DNA of 64,000 nucleotides from Sphingobium sp. WTD-1 (GCF_030128825.1 NZ_CP119127.1:4577501-4641500); one strand, 5' to 3'. Shown: positions 46,807-56,317, counted from the first letter of the stretch. A program made the numbers and translations. The notes: a model not told the origin generated them from the sequence alone.

Positions 46807-47339
46807 TGTGGATGACGGGCAAGCCGACGGACATGGAAATGGAGGCGGACCTGCGCGCCATGCGCCGCTATGCCCGCGCCCTGTCGCGCGACCATGTCGT
46901 CGCCGACGATGTGGTGCAGGACGCCGTGATGCGCGCGATCGAACGGCGCGACCAGTTCCAGCCCGATCGCAGCCGCCGCCGCTGGCTGCTGGCCATCGTC
47001 CACAATGTCTTCATCTCGGCCAAGCGGCGCGAGGCGGCGGAAACGCGCCGCAATCTGGCCTTTGCCCAGATCCAGGTCGATCATGCCGATCCCGACCAGG
47101 AGGTGCGCGCCGACCTGATGCAGGTCGCCCGCGCCTTTGCCGACCTGCCCGACCATCAGCGCGCCGTCATGCACCTGACCGTGGTCGAAGGGCTGAGCTA
47201 TCAGGAAAGCGCCGACCTTCTGGGCATAGCGGTCGGCACGGTGATGTCGCGCCTTGCCCGTGCGCGGGCGACATTGCGACAGGACAGGGACAGGCAGCCG
47301 CGCGATCGGCTGCGCATCGTGGGAGGACAGGATGAGTGA
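46803..47339 (+). CDS. ECF-type RNA polymerase sigma factor
   Basis: A 178-residue sigma-70-family protein. Region 2 is AMRRYARALSRDHVVADDVV QDAVMRA, and region 4 is LPDHQRAVMHLTVVEGLSYQ ESADLLGIAVGTVMSRLARA, with the expected HTH. There is no region 3. The start overlaps the GT4 stop, and the anti-sigma gene overlaps its end. Control of envelope or stress genes is expected. Its target promoters are not visible here. Confidence 0.92.
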   Translation: MMWMTGKPTDMEMEADLRAMRRYARALSRDHVVADDVVQDAVMRAIERRDQFQPDRSRRRWLLAIVHNVFISAKRREAAETRRNLAFAQIQVDHADPDQEVRADLMQVARAFADLPDHQRAVMHLTVVEGLSYQESADLLGIAVGTVMSRLARARATLRQDRDRQPRDRLRIVGGQDE

Positions 47340-48057
47340 GGATCCTTCGGAGATCGAACTGATGGCCTATGTCGACGGCCAGCTCGATCCCGGCCGACGC
47401 TTTGCGGTGGAAACCCGCCTGTCGCGCCGGCCCGACCTCGCCGCGCAGGTAATGGGCGACCTCAGCGCCCGCACCGGACTGCGCCTGTTGGCGCAGGACC
47501 GCGCGCCCCTGTCCGAAGCCATGGCGGCACAGGCGAGCGCGCTCCACCCGCCCGCCACGCGCCATCGTCGCTTTGCGATCAGCGCCGGCGGCGGCCTTGC
47601 CCTGCTGGCGGCAAGCTTCGTTGCCCTGCTCATGGTGCGCGACGGGCCGCCCGCCTATGTCGTCGATGCCGCGACCTCCCACCGCGTCGCCATGATCCGC
47701 GCCCGGATGCAGGGGCAGATCGAATCGCCCAGCTTCGACCCGCGCGAGATATTGGCCAGCACCCATATCGACATTCCCGGCCTGCCCGCCGACTGGCGCG
47801 TGACCGATGTCCAGCTCTTCCCCGGTGAACGCACCCCCGCGCTGCTGATCGCGCTGCGCACGCCCGAAGGGCGCGACCTGTCCATCTATGCCATGCACCA
47901 GCGCACCGACGCGCCCGAGCGGCCGGATTCGGTGCGCGAGGGCGCCCAGTCGGTGGCCTATTGGCGGCGCGGCGACATGTCCTATGCCCTGACTGGCGAG
48001 GATGAACCGGCCGCGATCGACGCCACGGCGGAATCGATCGCGGGCAGCTGGTCCTGA
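47332..48057 (+). CDS. Membrane anti-sigma factor
   Basis: A 241-residue protein that starts at ATG 47332, overlapping the sigma gene by 8 bases. The N-terminal part (ELMAYVDGQLDPGRRFAVET) is the sigma-binding anti-sigma domain; one membrane segment lies at about 83-102; the rest is periplasmic, with RVTDVQLFPGERTPALLI. It should hold the sigma factor at the membrane until an envelope signal frees it. It lacks the ZAS His-Cys motif, so redox sensing is unlikely. Confidence 0.87.
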   Translation: MSEDPSEIELMAYVDGQLDPGRRFAVETRLSRRPDLAAQVMGDLSARTGLRLLAQDRAPLSEAMAAQASALHPPATRHRRFAISAGGGLALLAASFVALLMVRDGPPAYVVDAATSHRVAMIRARMQGQIESPSFDPREILASTHIDIPGLPADWRVTDVQLFPGERTPALLIALRTPEGRDLSIYAMHQRTDAPERPDSVREGAQSVAYWRRGDMSYALTGEDEPAAIDATAESIAGSWS

Positions 48058-48144
48058 CCGGCCCGTCCCTAACCACCGGATTTCCTTGCCAGTGGGACGC
48101 GGGCACGGCACACCCTGCGCTCCAGATCCGTTGAGAGGTTGCCC

Positions 48145-48948
48145 ATGTCCGCTTTCCCCCGCCGATCGATCGCGCTTGCCGCTGCCCTTGCCCTCCTGCC
48201 GCTGGGCGCGGCTGTCGCCCAGCATGCCGGCCATGGCGCCGATCCGGTGGCAGCCGCCATCGGCGCGTCCAGCCGCACCCCGGCCAATGTCGCCCGCGAC
48301 AAATATCGCCATCCGCAGGAAACATTGGCCTTCTTTGGCGTGACGCCGACCCAGACGGTGGTGGAATGGGCGCCGAGCGGCGGCTGGTACACGGAAATCC
48401 TGGCGCCGCTGCTGCGCGACAAGGGCAGCTTCTACGCGCTCCAGCCCACCGGCCGCTATCTTGACGGCTACAAGAAGTTCCTGGCCGAAAAACCGCAGGC
48501 CTATGACAAGGTGAAGCTGGTCGCCTATCCCGAGGAAGTCGCCAGCATCCCGGCCAACAGCGTCGACACCGTGCTGACCTTCCGCAATGTCCACAACATG
48601 GTCATGGGCGGCAGCGAGGATGCGACCTTCAAGGCCTTTTTCGCCATGCTCAAGCCCGGCGGCACGCTGGGCATCGTCGACCATCGCCTGCCCGAAGATC
48701 GCGACACGGCGCTGGAAAAGAGCAGCGGCTACCTCAAGGTCTCGACCATCCGCCGTATCGCGGAAGGCGCGGGCTTCGAATATGTCGGCGCATCGGAAGT
48801 GAACGCCAATCCCAAGGACACGGCCGACTGGGAAAAGGGCGTCTGGACGCTGCCGCCTACGCTGCGTAACGGCGAAGTTGACAGGGCGAAGTATCTTGCG
48901 ATCGGCGAAAGCGACCGCATGACGCTGAAATTCCGCAAACCCAAGTAA
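48145..48948 (+). CDS. Secreted SAM-methyltransferase-like protein (COG4798 type)
   Basis: A 267-residue protein starting at ATG 48145 after a gagagg site; TTG 48139 is in frame but weaker. A signal peptide is clear (SIALAAALALLPLGAAVAQH). The core has VVEWAPSGGWYTEILAPLLR as motif I and GGTLGIVDHRLPEDRD later, the form of the predicted methyltransferases of COG4798. Export of a SAM-dependent enzyme is odd, since SAM is cytoplasmic. The true activity may differ. It stands alone after the anti-sigma gene. Confidence 0.8.
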   Translation: MSAFPRRSIALAAALALLPLGAAVAQHAGHGADPVAAAIGASSRTPANVARDKYRHPQETLAFFGVTPTQTVVEWAPSGGWYTEILAPLLRDKGSFYALQPTGRYLDGYKKFLAEKPQAYDKVKLVAYPEEVASIPANSVDTVLTFRNVHNMVMGGSEDATFKAFFAMLKPGGTLGIVDHRLPEDRDTALEKSSGYLKVSTIRRIAEGAGFEYVGASEVNANPKDTADWEKGVWTLPPTLRNGEVDRAKYLAIGESDRMTLKFRKPK

Positions 48949-49017
48949 CTGGCCGCTCAAGTAAGAAACCGCATCCAGCCCGGTTGCGCCATCGCGTAAC
49001 CGGGTTAAGGAAACGGC

Positions 49018-49923
49018 GTGTCCAGCGCCGCCGCCCCGTCCCGCCCGCATCGCCCGCTCTTCGCCATCGGCCTGCGCCTGGTCGCGGTCATCTGCCTGGC
49101 GGTGATGTTCGTGACCGGCCGGGTCGCCGACGCCCATGGCGTCCATCTGGTCGAAACCCTCTTCTACCGTCAGGCGCTTGCCCTTCCCGTGGTCTTCGCC
49201 TGGCTGGCGATGAGCAGCGGCATCGGCGCCATCCGCACCCGTCGGATCAGTGTCCATGCGACCCGCATGGTCATCGGCCTCACCGGCATGGCGCTCAATT
49301 TCCTCTCCTACATCCTGTTGCCGCCGGCCGAGGCGACGACGATCGGCTTCACCATGCCGATCTTCGGCACGATCCTGTCGGCGCTGATCCTGCGCGAGCC
49401 GACCGGCATCCATCGCTGGGCCGCGGTACTGATCGGCTTTCTGGGCGTCCTCATCATGGTCCGGCCCGAAGGCGGCCATTTTCCGCCCATGGGCGTTGCC
49501 GTCGCCATCACCGCCGCGCTGGTGACGGCCAGCGTCAGCCTGGTGCTGCGCGAGCTTGGACGTACCGAGAGCGCGGGAGTCGTCGTCTTCTGGTTCACCG
49601 CCCTGTCGGTGCCGCCGCTCGGCATCGGCATGCTTTTTCATGGTCAGGCGCATGACGCGCAGACCTGGGGCCTGTTGCTGATGATCGGCCTGTTCGGCGG
49701 CATCGCGCAGCTTTGCCTGACCGCCGCGCTGCGCTGGGCACCGGTGTCGGTGGTGCTGCCGATGGATTATAGCTCGATCCTGTGGACCACCCTGCTGGGC
49801 TGGGCCATCTGGGGCGACTGGCCGATGTGGACCACCTGGGTCGGCGCCGCGCTGATCATCGCCAGCGGTCTCTATATCGCCTGGCGTGAACATCGCCACG
49901 CCAGGCGTATCGCCGCGGGTTAG
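49018..49923 (+). CDS. DMT/EamA-family transporter
   Basis: A 301-residue inner-membrane protein with ten hydrophobic segments arranged as two EamA repeats. It starts at GTG 49018. ETLFYRQALALPVVF and LPPAEATTIGFTMPIFGTIL are in the first half, and the second ends with the WTTLLGWAIWGDWP segment. The family exports metabolites such as amino acids or nucleosides. No substrate can be named. It converges with the osmC-like gene, the stop codons overlapping by 4 bases. Confidence 0.9.
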   Translation: MSSAAAPSRPHRPLFAIGLRLVAVICLAVMFVTGRVADAHGVHLVETLFYRQALALPVVFAWLAMSSGIGAIRTRRISVHATRMVIGLTGMALNFLSYILLPPAEATTIGFTMPIFGTILSALILREPTGIHRWAAVLIGFLGVLIMVRPEGGHFPPMGVAVAITAALVTASVSLVLRELGRTESAGVVVFWFTALSVPPLGIGMLFHGQAHDAQTWGLLLMIGLFGGIAQLCLTAALRWAPVSVVLPMDYSSILWTTLLGWAIWGDWPMWTTWVGAALIIASGLYIAWREHRHARRIAAG

Positions 49924-50351
49924 ACCAGCAGTTCCGCGTCCAGGCTGATATCGGCCTTCAGCAGTTTCGATACCGGGCATCCGGCCTTCGCCTTGGCGGC
50001 CAGTTCCTGGAAAGTCGCGTCGTCGGCGCCGGGAATCTTGGCCTTCAACGTCAGCTTGCTCGCAGTGATGGCAAAGCCGCCCTCCCGCTGCTCCAGCGTG
50101 ACGACCGCGCTCGTTTCCATCTTCTCCGCCGTCAGCCCGGCTTCGCCCAGGATCAGCGACAATGCCATGGTGAAGCAGGAAGCATGAGCCGCCGCGATCA
50201 GTTCTTCCGGATTGCTGCCCGGCATGCCCTCGAACCGGGTGGCGAAGCCATAGGGATAGGCGTCGAGCGCGCCGCTCTGGGTCGAGATCGTGCCCTTGCC
50301 GTCCTTCAGGCCGCCGCTCCAGGCCGCCGAACCGCTGCGATTGATCTTCAT
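49920..50351 (-). CDS. osmC: OsmC-family peroxiredoxin
   Basis: A 143-residue dimeric peroxidase. The two catalytic cysteines are Cys59 in EELIAAAHASCFTMALS and Cys124 in AKAGCPVSKLL. MKINRSGSAAWSGGLKDGKG at the start is typical of OsmC. It reduces organic hydroperoxides and is often induced by osmotic stress or stationary phase. It is a single gene; a ribosome site (agga) precedes the ATG. Confidence 0.93.
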   Translation of the reverse strand: MKINRSGSAAWSGGLKDGKGTISTQSGALDAYPYGFATRFEGMPGSNPEELIAAAHASCFTMALSLILGEAGLTAEKMETSAVVTLEQREGGFAITASKLTLKAKIPGADDATFQELAAKAKAGCPVSKLLKADISLDAELLV

Positions 50352-50437
50352 GCCGATGCTCCTTGCTGTGAAGCGGAGGAACCCCAGCGGTTCCCCATGG
50401 TTGCATCAGAATAGAATGTTTTTGCAGGAGAGTGACA

Positions 50438-50803
50438 ATGGCCGAGATGATGAGCGCGCATCGCCATGACCTGATCGCATCCGACCGGGTCGAGGGCACC
50501 GCCGTCTACAACCGCCAGGGCGACAGGCTTGGCAAGATATCCCATTTCATGGTCGACAAGCGCAGCGGCCATGTGCGCTATGCCCTGCTGTCCTTCGGCG
50601 GCTTCCTGGGCATGGGCAATGAACATTATCCCCTGCCCTGGTCGATGCTGGCCTATGATATGGACAAGGGCGGCTATGTGATCGAACTGGCCAAGGAGGT
50701 GCTGGAACAGGCGCCCCACTATCTGGACGAGGACCGGCCGGCCTTCGACGATGCCTATGGCCGCAACGTCTACCAATATTATGGGCTGATCTACCCCTGG
50801 TAG
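50438..50803 (+). CDS. PRC-barrel domain protein
   Basis: A 121-residue protein starting at ATG 50438 after a caggaga site; a GTG at 50432 is also in frame. ASDRVEGTAVYNRQGDRLGK ISHFMVDKRSGHVRYALLSF is the PRC-barrel signature. The domain is a small beta barrel found in photosynthetic reaction-centre H subunits, RimM and many small stress proteins. Its partner is unknown. It faces away from osmC, with an 86-base gap that should hold both promoters. Confidence 0.9.
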   Translation: MAEMMSAHRHDLIASDRVEGTAVYNRQGDRLGKISHFMVDKRSGHVRYALLSFGGFLGMGNEHYPLPWSMLAYDMDKGGYVIELAKEVLEQAPHYLDEDRPAFDDAYGRNVYQYYGLIYPW

Positions 50804-50831
50804 TTTTCCCTGCCCGTTCAGGGGCTTGATG

Positions 50832-50867
50832 CGGGCGCGCGGCCATGGGGTCGACGCGCCCGTTTAT
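50832..50867 (+). terminator. Hairpin after the PRC-barrel gene
   Basis: The stem cgggcgcg/cgcgcccg (50832-50839, 50855-50862) has a 15-base loop and is followed by tttat. It lies 29 bases after the stop of the PRC-barrel gene. Confidence 0.5.
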
Positions 50868-50976
50868 CTGCCATTCAGGTTGCCCAGATTCTGACACATT
50901 TCGGCGCTCGCCCATTGTCTACCATATGAATAGTATTATTTTGGGAGGCTCAGAATATAGGACGAGGATAAGGATA

Positions 50977-51645
50977 ATGGAGCGATTCGGACATTCGGGT
51001 GACGCGCGCCAGCCGGTCGTGCTGACCATCCCCGGCCTCAACAACAGCGGCCCGGATCATTGGCAGACATTGTGGGACAGCGGACGCGGCGATTGCCAGC
51101 GCGTCGATCTGGGCAGCTGGGCCAGCCCCAATCGCAATGCCTGGGTCACGCGGCTCGACGCTGCCATTCGCCAGGCGGACGGCCCGGTCATCCTGGCGGC
51201 GCACAGCCTGGGCTGCCTCGCCGTCGCCTGGTGGGGCGCCCTGCAAAGCCAGGCCTATGGCTGGCCGGTGACCGGCGCGCTGCTGGTCGCGCCGCCCGAT
51301 TGCGACCGGATGGAAACGCCCGAGACGATCGGCGGATTCGGCCCGACGCCGCGTACGCCCCTGCCCTTCCCGTCGATCCTCGTCGCCAGTCGCAACGATC
51401 CCTATATCTTTTTCGAACGCGCTCACAGCATCGGCAAGAATTGGGGCAGCCAGTTCGTCGATGCCGGCCATAGCGGCCATATCAACGCGGATTCGGGGCT
51501 GGGCGCCTGGGGCTTTGGCCAGGCGCTGCTGGAACGGCTGATCGACAATGCGCAGGAACAGGCGTCCGCCGTGCGCCAGATGCGCCCGGCCATGCCGATG
51601 GCGCGGCTCGATCGCCCGTCCGACGGGCTGCGCATGACCAGCTGA
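50977..51645 (+). CDS. RBBP9/YdeN-family serine hydrolase
   Basis: A 222-residue alpha/beta hydrolase from ATG 50977 (MERFGHSGDARQPVVLTIPG), after a gaggataagg site; the frame is open to 50845. GLNNSGPDHWQTLW marks the family. The nucleophile is Ser77 in ILAAHSLGCLA; Asp141 in SRNDPYI and His165 in DAGHSGHIN complete the triad. Physiological substrates of this family are not known. A strong terminator follows the gene. Confidence 0.9.
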   Translation: MERFGHSGDARQPVVLTIPGLNNSGPDHWQTLWDSGRGDCQRVDLGSWASPNRNAWVTRLDAAIRQADGPVILAAHSLGCLAVAWWGALQSQAYGWPVTGALLVAPPDCDRMETPETIGGFGPTPRTPLPFPSILVASRNDPYIFFERAHSIGKNWGSQFVDAGHSGHINADSGLGAWGFGQALLERLIDNAQEQASAVRQMRPAMPMARLDRPSDGLRMTS

Positions 51646-51665
51646 TATCGGCCCCAGACATCGCC

Positions 51666-51711
51666 GGGGCGCGACAAGAGAATCTTGCGCGCCCCTTATA
51701 TTTGCTTTTTT
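51666..51711 (+). terminator. Intrinsic terminator after the RBBP9-like gene
   Basis: The arms ggggcgcg-a-caag and cttgcgcgcccc (51666-51695) form a long stem with one bulged A and a 5-base loop, followed by ttatatttgctttttt. It is a classic Rho-independent structure 20 bases after the stop. Confidence 0.75.
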
Positions 51712-51749
51712 GTCTACTAATGCAGTTGAGTTAAAACGCGGCCAGAGGG

Positions 51750-51944
51750 ATGAACATGACCGAACATAGAACCATCGAACTTCGCCACAGCCGCGCCGAA
51801 GGCCAGCGCCCCGACATCATCGCCAGCATCGACAAGGTGCGCGACGTGCTGGAAGGGCTGCGCTTCGGCTCCATCACATTGACCGTCCACGACGCCCGCG
51901 TCGTGCAGATCGACGTCACCGAAAAGACGCGCCTGACCGCCTGA
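51750..51944 (+). CDS. YezD-like (DUF2292) small protein
   Basis: A 64-residue protein starting ATG 51750. DVLEGLRFGSITLTVHDARV VQIDVTEKTRL is the YezD/DUF2292 signature. In other bacteria such genes lie near sulphur assimilation or sulphonate uptake genes, and the protein is thought to help regulate them. None of those genes is nearby here, except the TonB receptor that follows after about 166 bases. Confidence 0.85.
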   Translation: MNMTEHRTIELRHSRAEGQRPDIIASIDKVRDVLEGLRFGSITLTVHDARVVQIDVTEKTRLTA

Positions 51945-52110
51945 CCGATCAAGGGAGGGCAAGCGCATAGATCAGGGCTGTCGGGGATGGCATGCCGATG
52001 CGGCACTGGGGACGCCGCATCACCAGAAACGACCCCAGCACGGCTTTGACCGGACCACCGGAAACGCCGCGATCAAAACTCACCGGACCTCCGGAACCAA
52101 GGGGAAGAAC

Positions 52111-54570
52111 ATGATTGCGCGTTTTCTGTTGCTCGCCAGCGTGGCGAGCGCGTCATTCGTCACGACTGCCGCCTTTGCGGCTGAAGCCGCCCAACCCGCC
52201 GTTGACGGCGAAGAGCAGGCAGCCAATCCGCGCGGCGACGTGATCGTCGTCACCGCCCGCCGCCGCCAGGAGACCGCGCAGGAAGTGCCCCTGGCCATTT
52301 CCGTGGTCAAGGGCGACAGCATCGAGGCGACCGGCAATTTCAACATCGTGAAGCTGCAGCAGCTCGCGCCGACGCTGCAGGTCTACACCACCAATCCGCG
52401 CAACACCTCGGTCAACATCCGTGGCCTTGGCGTGCCCTTCGGCCTTACCAGCGACGGCTTCGAACAGGGCGTCGGCATCTATGTCGACGATGTCTATAAC
52501 AGCCGCGTCGCCGCCGCGACCTTCGACTTTCTCGACGTCAACCAGGTGGAAGTGCTGCGCGGCCCCCAGGGCACGCTCTATGGCAAGAACACCACGGCGG
52601 GCGCGATCAACATCACGACCAACCAGCCGACCTTCGACTTCGAGGGCCGCGCCGAACTGACGGTCGGCAATTTGAACTACAAGCAGGCGAAGGCCGCCGT
52701 CTCTGGCCCGCTGACCGACACGATCGCCGCCCGCATCGCCGTCGCCGCCACCAGCCGCCGCGGCACACTCTACAATGTGACCAGCCAGCGCTGGATCAAC
52801 GAGCAGGACAATCTGGGCATTCGCGGCCAGTTGCTGTTCCAGCCGACCGAGGATTTCAGCCTCACCTTGTCGGGCGACTATAGCAAGCAGGATCCAGAAT
52901 GCTGCGGCACCACCTTCGTTCGCGTCGGCAAGACCCAGCGTCCGCTCAATCGCCAATATGATGCGCTCGCCGCTGCGCAGGGCTATGTCGTGCCCAGCCG
53001 CAACCCCTATGACCGGCTGACGGATCTCGATTCCAACCTCAATGCCGGCAACAAGATTGGCGGCGTGTCGGCCAAGATCAAATGGGATGTCGGCCCCGGC
53101 ACGCTGACCTCGGTCACCGCCTGGCGCTTCTGGGACTGGAAGCCGGAAAATGACCGCGACTTCACCGGCCTGTCGATCGTCTCCAAGTCGCAGAACCCGT
53201 CGCAGCAGGACCAGTATAGCCAGGAATTCCGCTATAATTACGAGAGCAAGGACATCGACTTCGTCGTCGGCCTGTTCGGCTTCAAGCAGCGGATCGACAC
53301 CCAGGGCACCGAACAGCAGGGCGAAGATGCCGCCCAGTGGAGCCTTGCCCCCTCGACCGACCCGAACAACCCCGCCAACATTCCGGCCACTCTGGCCGGC
53401 CTGACCGCCAGCAACACGCAATGGCTCAAGGCCGACAGCGCCGCCCTGTTCGGCCAGCTCAGCTGGAAGGTCACGGACGCCCTGACCATCCAGCCCGGCG
53501 TGCGCCTGAACTATGACAAGAAGTCCGGTTTCTACCAGCGTGTCGTCACCAATGCGCAGGGCCAGGCCATCAGCTGCACGACGGTCGCGGAACCCGGCAC
53601 CATCAAGGGCACAACCCAGCAGTGCGGCGTCTATCAGCCCCAGGTCAGTTCCCCGTCCGACAGCGCCTGGAACTTCACCTATGACTTCAACGTCAACTAC
53701 AAGATCGCGCCGGACGTGCTGGCCTATGCGACCTATGCGAAGAGCTTCAAGACGCTGGGCATCAACCAGAATGGCCTGCCGCTCAACGCCGACAACACGG
53801 TCAATTACGACGCCAGCACGGTGAAGCCGGAATCGGTCAATCATTATGAGATCGGCCTCAAGACCCAGTTCCTGGATCGCCGGGCGACCTTCAACCTCAC
53901 CGCCTTCCGCACCGACATCAAGAATTTCCAGGCGACCGTGAATGGCGGCCAGTTCGGCACGGTGCGCGGCTATCTCGCCAATGCCGGCAAGGTCCGCTCG
54001 CAGGGGATCGAGGCAGATTTCAAGATCGTCGCCAGCGACCGCTTCACCGCCTATGCCAATGGCGCCTTCACCGACGCCAAATACAAGAAGTTCGTCGACG
54101 CCCCCTGCCCGCCCGAATTGTCCGGCGGCACCTACCAGCCGTCGGGCGCCACCCCGGATTATTCGCAGCCCGGCGTTCCCGGCGCACTCAGCCCGCGCCA
54201 GTGCGACATTTCCGGTCAGGATCTGCCCGGCGTGTCGAAATGGGCTTTCTCCTACGGCGCGGAATATAACATCCCGGTCACGCTGCTGGCGAAGGACGGG
54301 CAGCTCTATCTGGGCGTCGACGGCAATTATCGTTCGCACTGGAACAGCAATGCCTCGCCATCCATCTACACCGAAGTGAAGGGCTATGCCCTGACCAACG
54401 TCCGCGCCGGCTTCCGCGGCGAAGGATTCGATGTGTTCGGCTGGGTGCGCAACGCCTTCGACGTCAACTATATCGAAAATCTTCAGGTCGCGCCGGGCAA
54501 TACCGGCCTGATCGCCGGCCAGGTCGGCGATCCGCAGACCTGGGGCGGCACGATCAAATTCTCCTTCTGA
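52111..54570 (+). CDS. TonB-dependent outer-membrane receptor
   Basis: An 819-residue receptor with a signal peptide ending near FAAEA. A TonB-box-like VIVVTARR precedes the plug domain (about 45-165), which has TSVNIRGLGVPFG and VDDVYNSRVAAATFDFLDVN QVEVLRGPQGTLYGKN. The rest is the 22-strand barrel, ending GGTIKFSF, a proper terminal Phe. It imports a scarce nutrient, likely a siderophore, carbohydrate or aromatic compound, using TonB/ExbBD energy. No substrate clue or sigma/anti-sigma pair is adjacent. Confidence 0.93.
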   Translation: MIARFLLLASVASASFVTTAAFAAEAAQPAVDGEEQAANPRGDVIVVTARRRQETAQEVPLAISVVKGDSIEATGNFNIVKLQQLAPTLQVYTTNPRNTSVNIRGLGVPFGLTSDGFEQGVGIYVDDVYNSRVAAATFDFLDVNQVEVLRGPQGTLYGKNTTAGAINITTNQPTFDFEGRAELTVGNLNYKQAKAAVSGPLTDTIAARIAVAATSRRGTLYNVTSQRWINEQDNLGIRGQLLFQPTEDFSLTLSGDYSKQDPECCGTTFVRVGKTQRPLNRQYDALAAAQGYVVPSRNPYDRLTDLDSNLNAGNKIGGVSAKIKWDVGPGTLTSVTAWRFWDWKPENDRDFTGLSIVSKSQNPSQQDQYSQEFRYNYESKDIDFVVGLFGFKQRIDTQGTEQQGEDAAQWSLAPSTDPNNPANIPATLAGLTASNTQWLKADSAALFGQLSWKVTDALTIQPGVRLNYDKKSGFYQRVVTNAQGQAISCTTVAEPGTIKGTTQQCGVYQPQVSSPSDSAWNFTYDFNVNYKIAPDVLAYATYAKSFKTLGINQNGLPLNADNTVNYDASTVKPESVNHYEIGLKTQFLDRRATFNLTAFRTDIKNFQATVNGGQFGTVRGYLANAGKVRSQGIEADFKIVASDRFTAYANGAFTDAKYKKFVDAPCPPELSGGTYQPSGATPDYSQPGVPGALSPRQCDISGQDLPGVSKWAFSYGAEYNIPVTLLAKDGQLYLGVDGNYRSHWNSNASPSIYTEVKGYALTNVRAGFRGEGFDVFGWVRNAFDVNYIENLQVAPGNTGLIAGQVGDPQTWGGTIKFSF

Positions 54571-54671
54571 TCCGATCGGACACGGACAGGACGGCCGGCC
54601 GGCGCGCGCATCATGCCGCACCGGCCGGTCTGGCATTTGCACGCCGCCCCGCGCTGGGCTAGACCGCGCCC

Positions 54672-55544
54672 ATGTCCACGACCTTCACGCTCGACACCGC
54701 GACCAGCCGCGCCAATCCCACGCCCGCGCCGATGAAGCGGCTGACCGTGCCCCAGATCCAGCGCCGCAAGTTCGAGGGCAAGACCGACGAGCCGCTGGTG
54801 ATGCTGACCGCCTATACCGCGCGTCAGGCGCAACTGCTCGATCCGCATTGCGACATGCTGCTGGTCGGCGATTCGCTGGCGCAGGTCATCTATGGCCTGC
54901 CCTCCACCCTGCCGGTCACGCTCGACATGATGATCGCCCATGGCGCCGCCGTGGTGCGCGGCAGCTATCACAGCGTCGTCCTGGTCGACATGCCGTTCGG
55001 CTCCTATGAGGCATCGCCCCAGCAGGCCTTTGCCAGTGCCAGCCGCGTCATGGCCGAAACCGGCTGCGCCGGCGTCAAGCTGGAAGGCGGCGAGGCGATG
55101 GCGGAAACGATCCGCTTCCTCACCCAGCGCGGCATCCCGGTGATGGCCCATATCGGCCTGACGCCGCAGGCGGTGAATGCGCTGGGCGGCTATGGCGCGC
55201 GCGGCAAGAGCCAGGAGGAACATGCCAAGATATTGGGCGACGCCAAGGCCGTGGCCGCCGCCGGCGCCTTCGGCATGGTGGTCGAAGGGGTGATGGAGGA
55301 ACTGGCCGACATCATTACGACCAGCGTCGACATACCCGTGATCGGCATCGGCGCATCGGCCCGGTGCGATGGCCAGGTGCTGGTGGCGGAGGACATGCTG
55401 GGCATGTTCGAACGCACCGCGCGCTTCGTGAAACGCTACGCCAACCTTGCCGAAACGATCAGCCAGGCGGCGGAAAGCTATGCCGCGGAGGTGCGCAATC
55501 GCAGCTTTCCGGGCGATGATCAGGTCTATCGGCCGAAAAAGTGA
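54672..55544 (+). CDS. panB: Ketopantoate hydroxymethyltransferase
   Basis: A 290-residue enzyme that adds a hydroxymethyl group from methylene-tetrahydrofolate to 2-oxoisovalerate, the first committed step to pantothenate. [20 protein letters not shown] (Asp67) and [15 protein letters not shown] (Asp106) hold the magnesium-binding residues; [20 protein letters not shown] is a later family motif. The N-terminal 20 residues are a loose extension. It is a single gene; no panC is near. Confidence 0.94.
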   Translation: MSTTFTLDTATSRANPTPAPMKRLTVPQIQRRKFEGKTDEPLVMLTAYTARQAQLLDPHCDMLLVGDSLAQVIYGLPSTLPVTLDMMIAHGAAVVRGSYHSVVLVDMPFGSYEASPQQAFASASRVMAETGCAGVKLEGGEAMAETIRFLTQRGIPVMAHIGLTPQAVNALGGYGARGKSQEEHAKILGDAKAVAAAGAFGMVVEGVMEELADIITTSVDIPVIGIGASARCDGQVLVAEDMLGMFERTARFVKRYANLAETISQAAESYAAEVRNRSFPGDDQVYRPKK

Positions 55545-55618
55545 TTTGCGAGTCTCTGCCACGCCGCTAATGATCCCGCCTTCCGGCTGCCCCTAATGAC
55601 CATTTTTCGGAGATTCCC

Positions 55619-56317
55619 GTGGCCCTGACGCCGCAAAACAGCGAAGCCTTCATGCGGGAGGTCGATGACGCCGTCCGCCAGGACCAGCTCCTGACCTTCT
55701 GGCAGCGTTATGGCCGCGCCCTGGCCGTCCTGCTGATCGTCGGCCTCGCCGCCTTTGGCGGCTGGCTCTACTGGCAGCATTACAGCAAGACCCAGTCGGA
55801 AGCCGTGTCCGAACAGATGGACAAGATGCTGGCGACGGCGGTCGGTGGTGGCACGCCCGATGCCAAGGATGTCGATGCCCTGGCCAAGGCCAGCCAGCCC
55901 GGCTATCGCGCCTCCGCCCTGCTGGTGAAGGCCGGCCTCGCCGCGCGCAAGGGCGACAACAAGGCCGCGATCGAAGCCTACAAGGCTTTGGCGGCAGACA
56001 GCTCGCTCGACCAGCCCTATCGCGACCTGGCCCTGATCCGTCAGACCACGATCGAATTCGATGCGCTCAAGCCGCAGCAGGTGGTCGATCGCCTCAAGCC
56101 CCTCGCCGTCGAGGGCGCGCCCTGGTTCGGCAGCGCCGGTGAACTGGTTGCCATCGCCTATATGAAGATGCGCAAGCCCGAACTGGCCGGCCCGATGTTC
56201 GCGGCCATGGCCAAGGACGAGAATGTGCCCCAGTCGATCCGTTCACGTGCGCGACAGATGGCGGGGCTATTGGGAATTGATGCGGTCGAAACGCCCGCCG
56301 AACCGGTACAGGGATAA
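55619..56317 (+). CDS. YfgM-like TPR membrane protein
   Basis: A 232-residue protein starting at GTG 55619. One membrane segment lies at about 35-54 (ALAVLLIVGLAAFGGWLYWQ), with the rest periplasmic, containing TPR-like helices (DNKAAIEAYKALAADSSLDQ). This is the YfgM/UPF0070 layout, an ancillary part of the Sec translocon that hands proteins to periplasmic chaperones. The bamB gene follows after 8 bases and der after that, an order also found in other Proteobacteria. Confidence 0.88.
   Translation: MALTPQNSEAFMREVDDAVRQDQLLTFWQRYGRALAVLLIVGLAAFGGWLYWQHYSKTQSEAVSEQMDKMLATAVGGGTPDAKDVDALAKASQPGYRASALLVKAGLAARKGDNKAAIEAYKALAADSSLDQPYRDLALIRQTTIEFDALKPQQVVDRLKPLAVEGAPWFGSAGELVAIAYMKMRKPELAGPMFAAMAKDENVPQSIRSRARQMAGLLGIDAVETPAEPVQG

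Noticed and set aside
47167..50499. A 1110-codon open frame on the minus strand
   Set aside because: It is antisense to the anti-sigma, methyltransferase-like and DMT genes, each with clear family motifs. It has no recognisable domain or ribosome site.
52153..54642. An 829-codon minus-strand frame opposite the TonB receptor
   Set aside because: The plus-strand receptor has a signal peptide, plug motifs and terminal Phe. The opposite frame has no domain and is a shadow.
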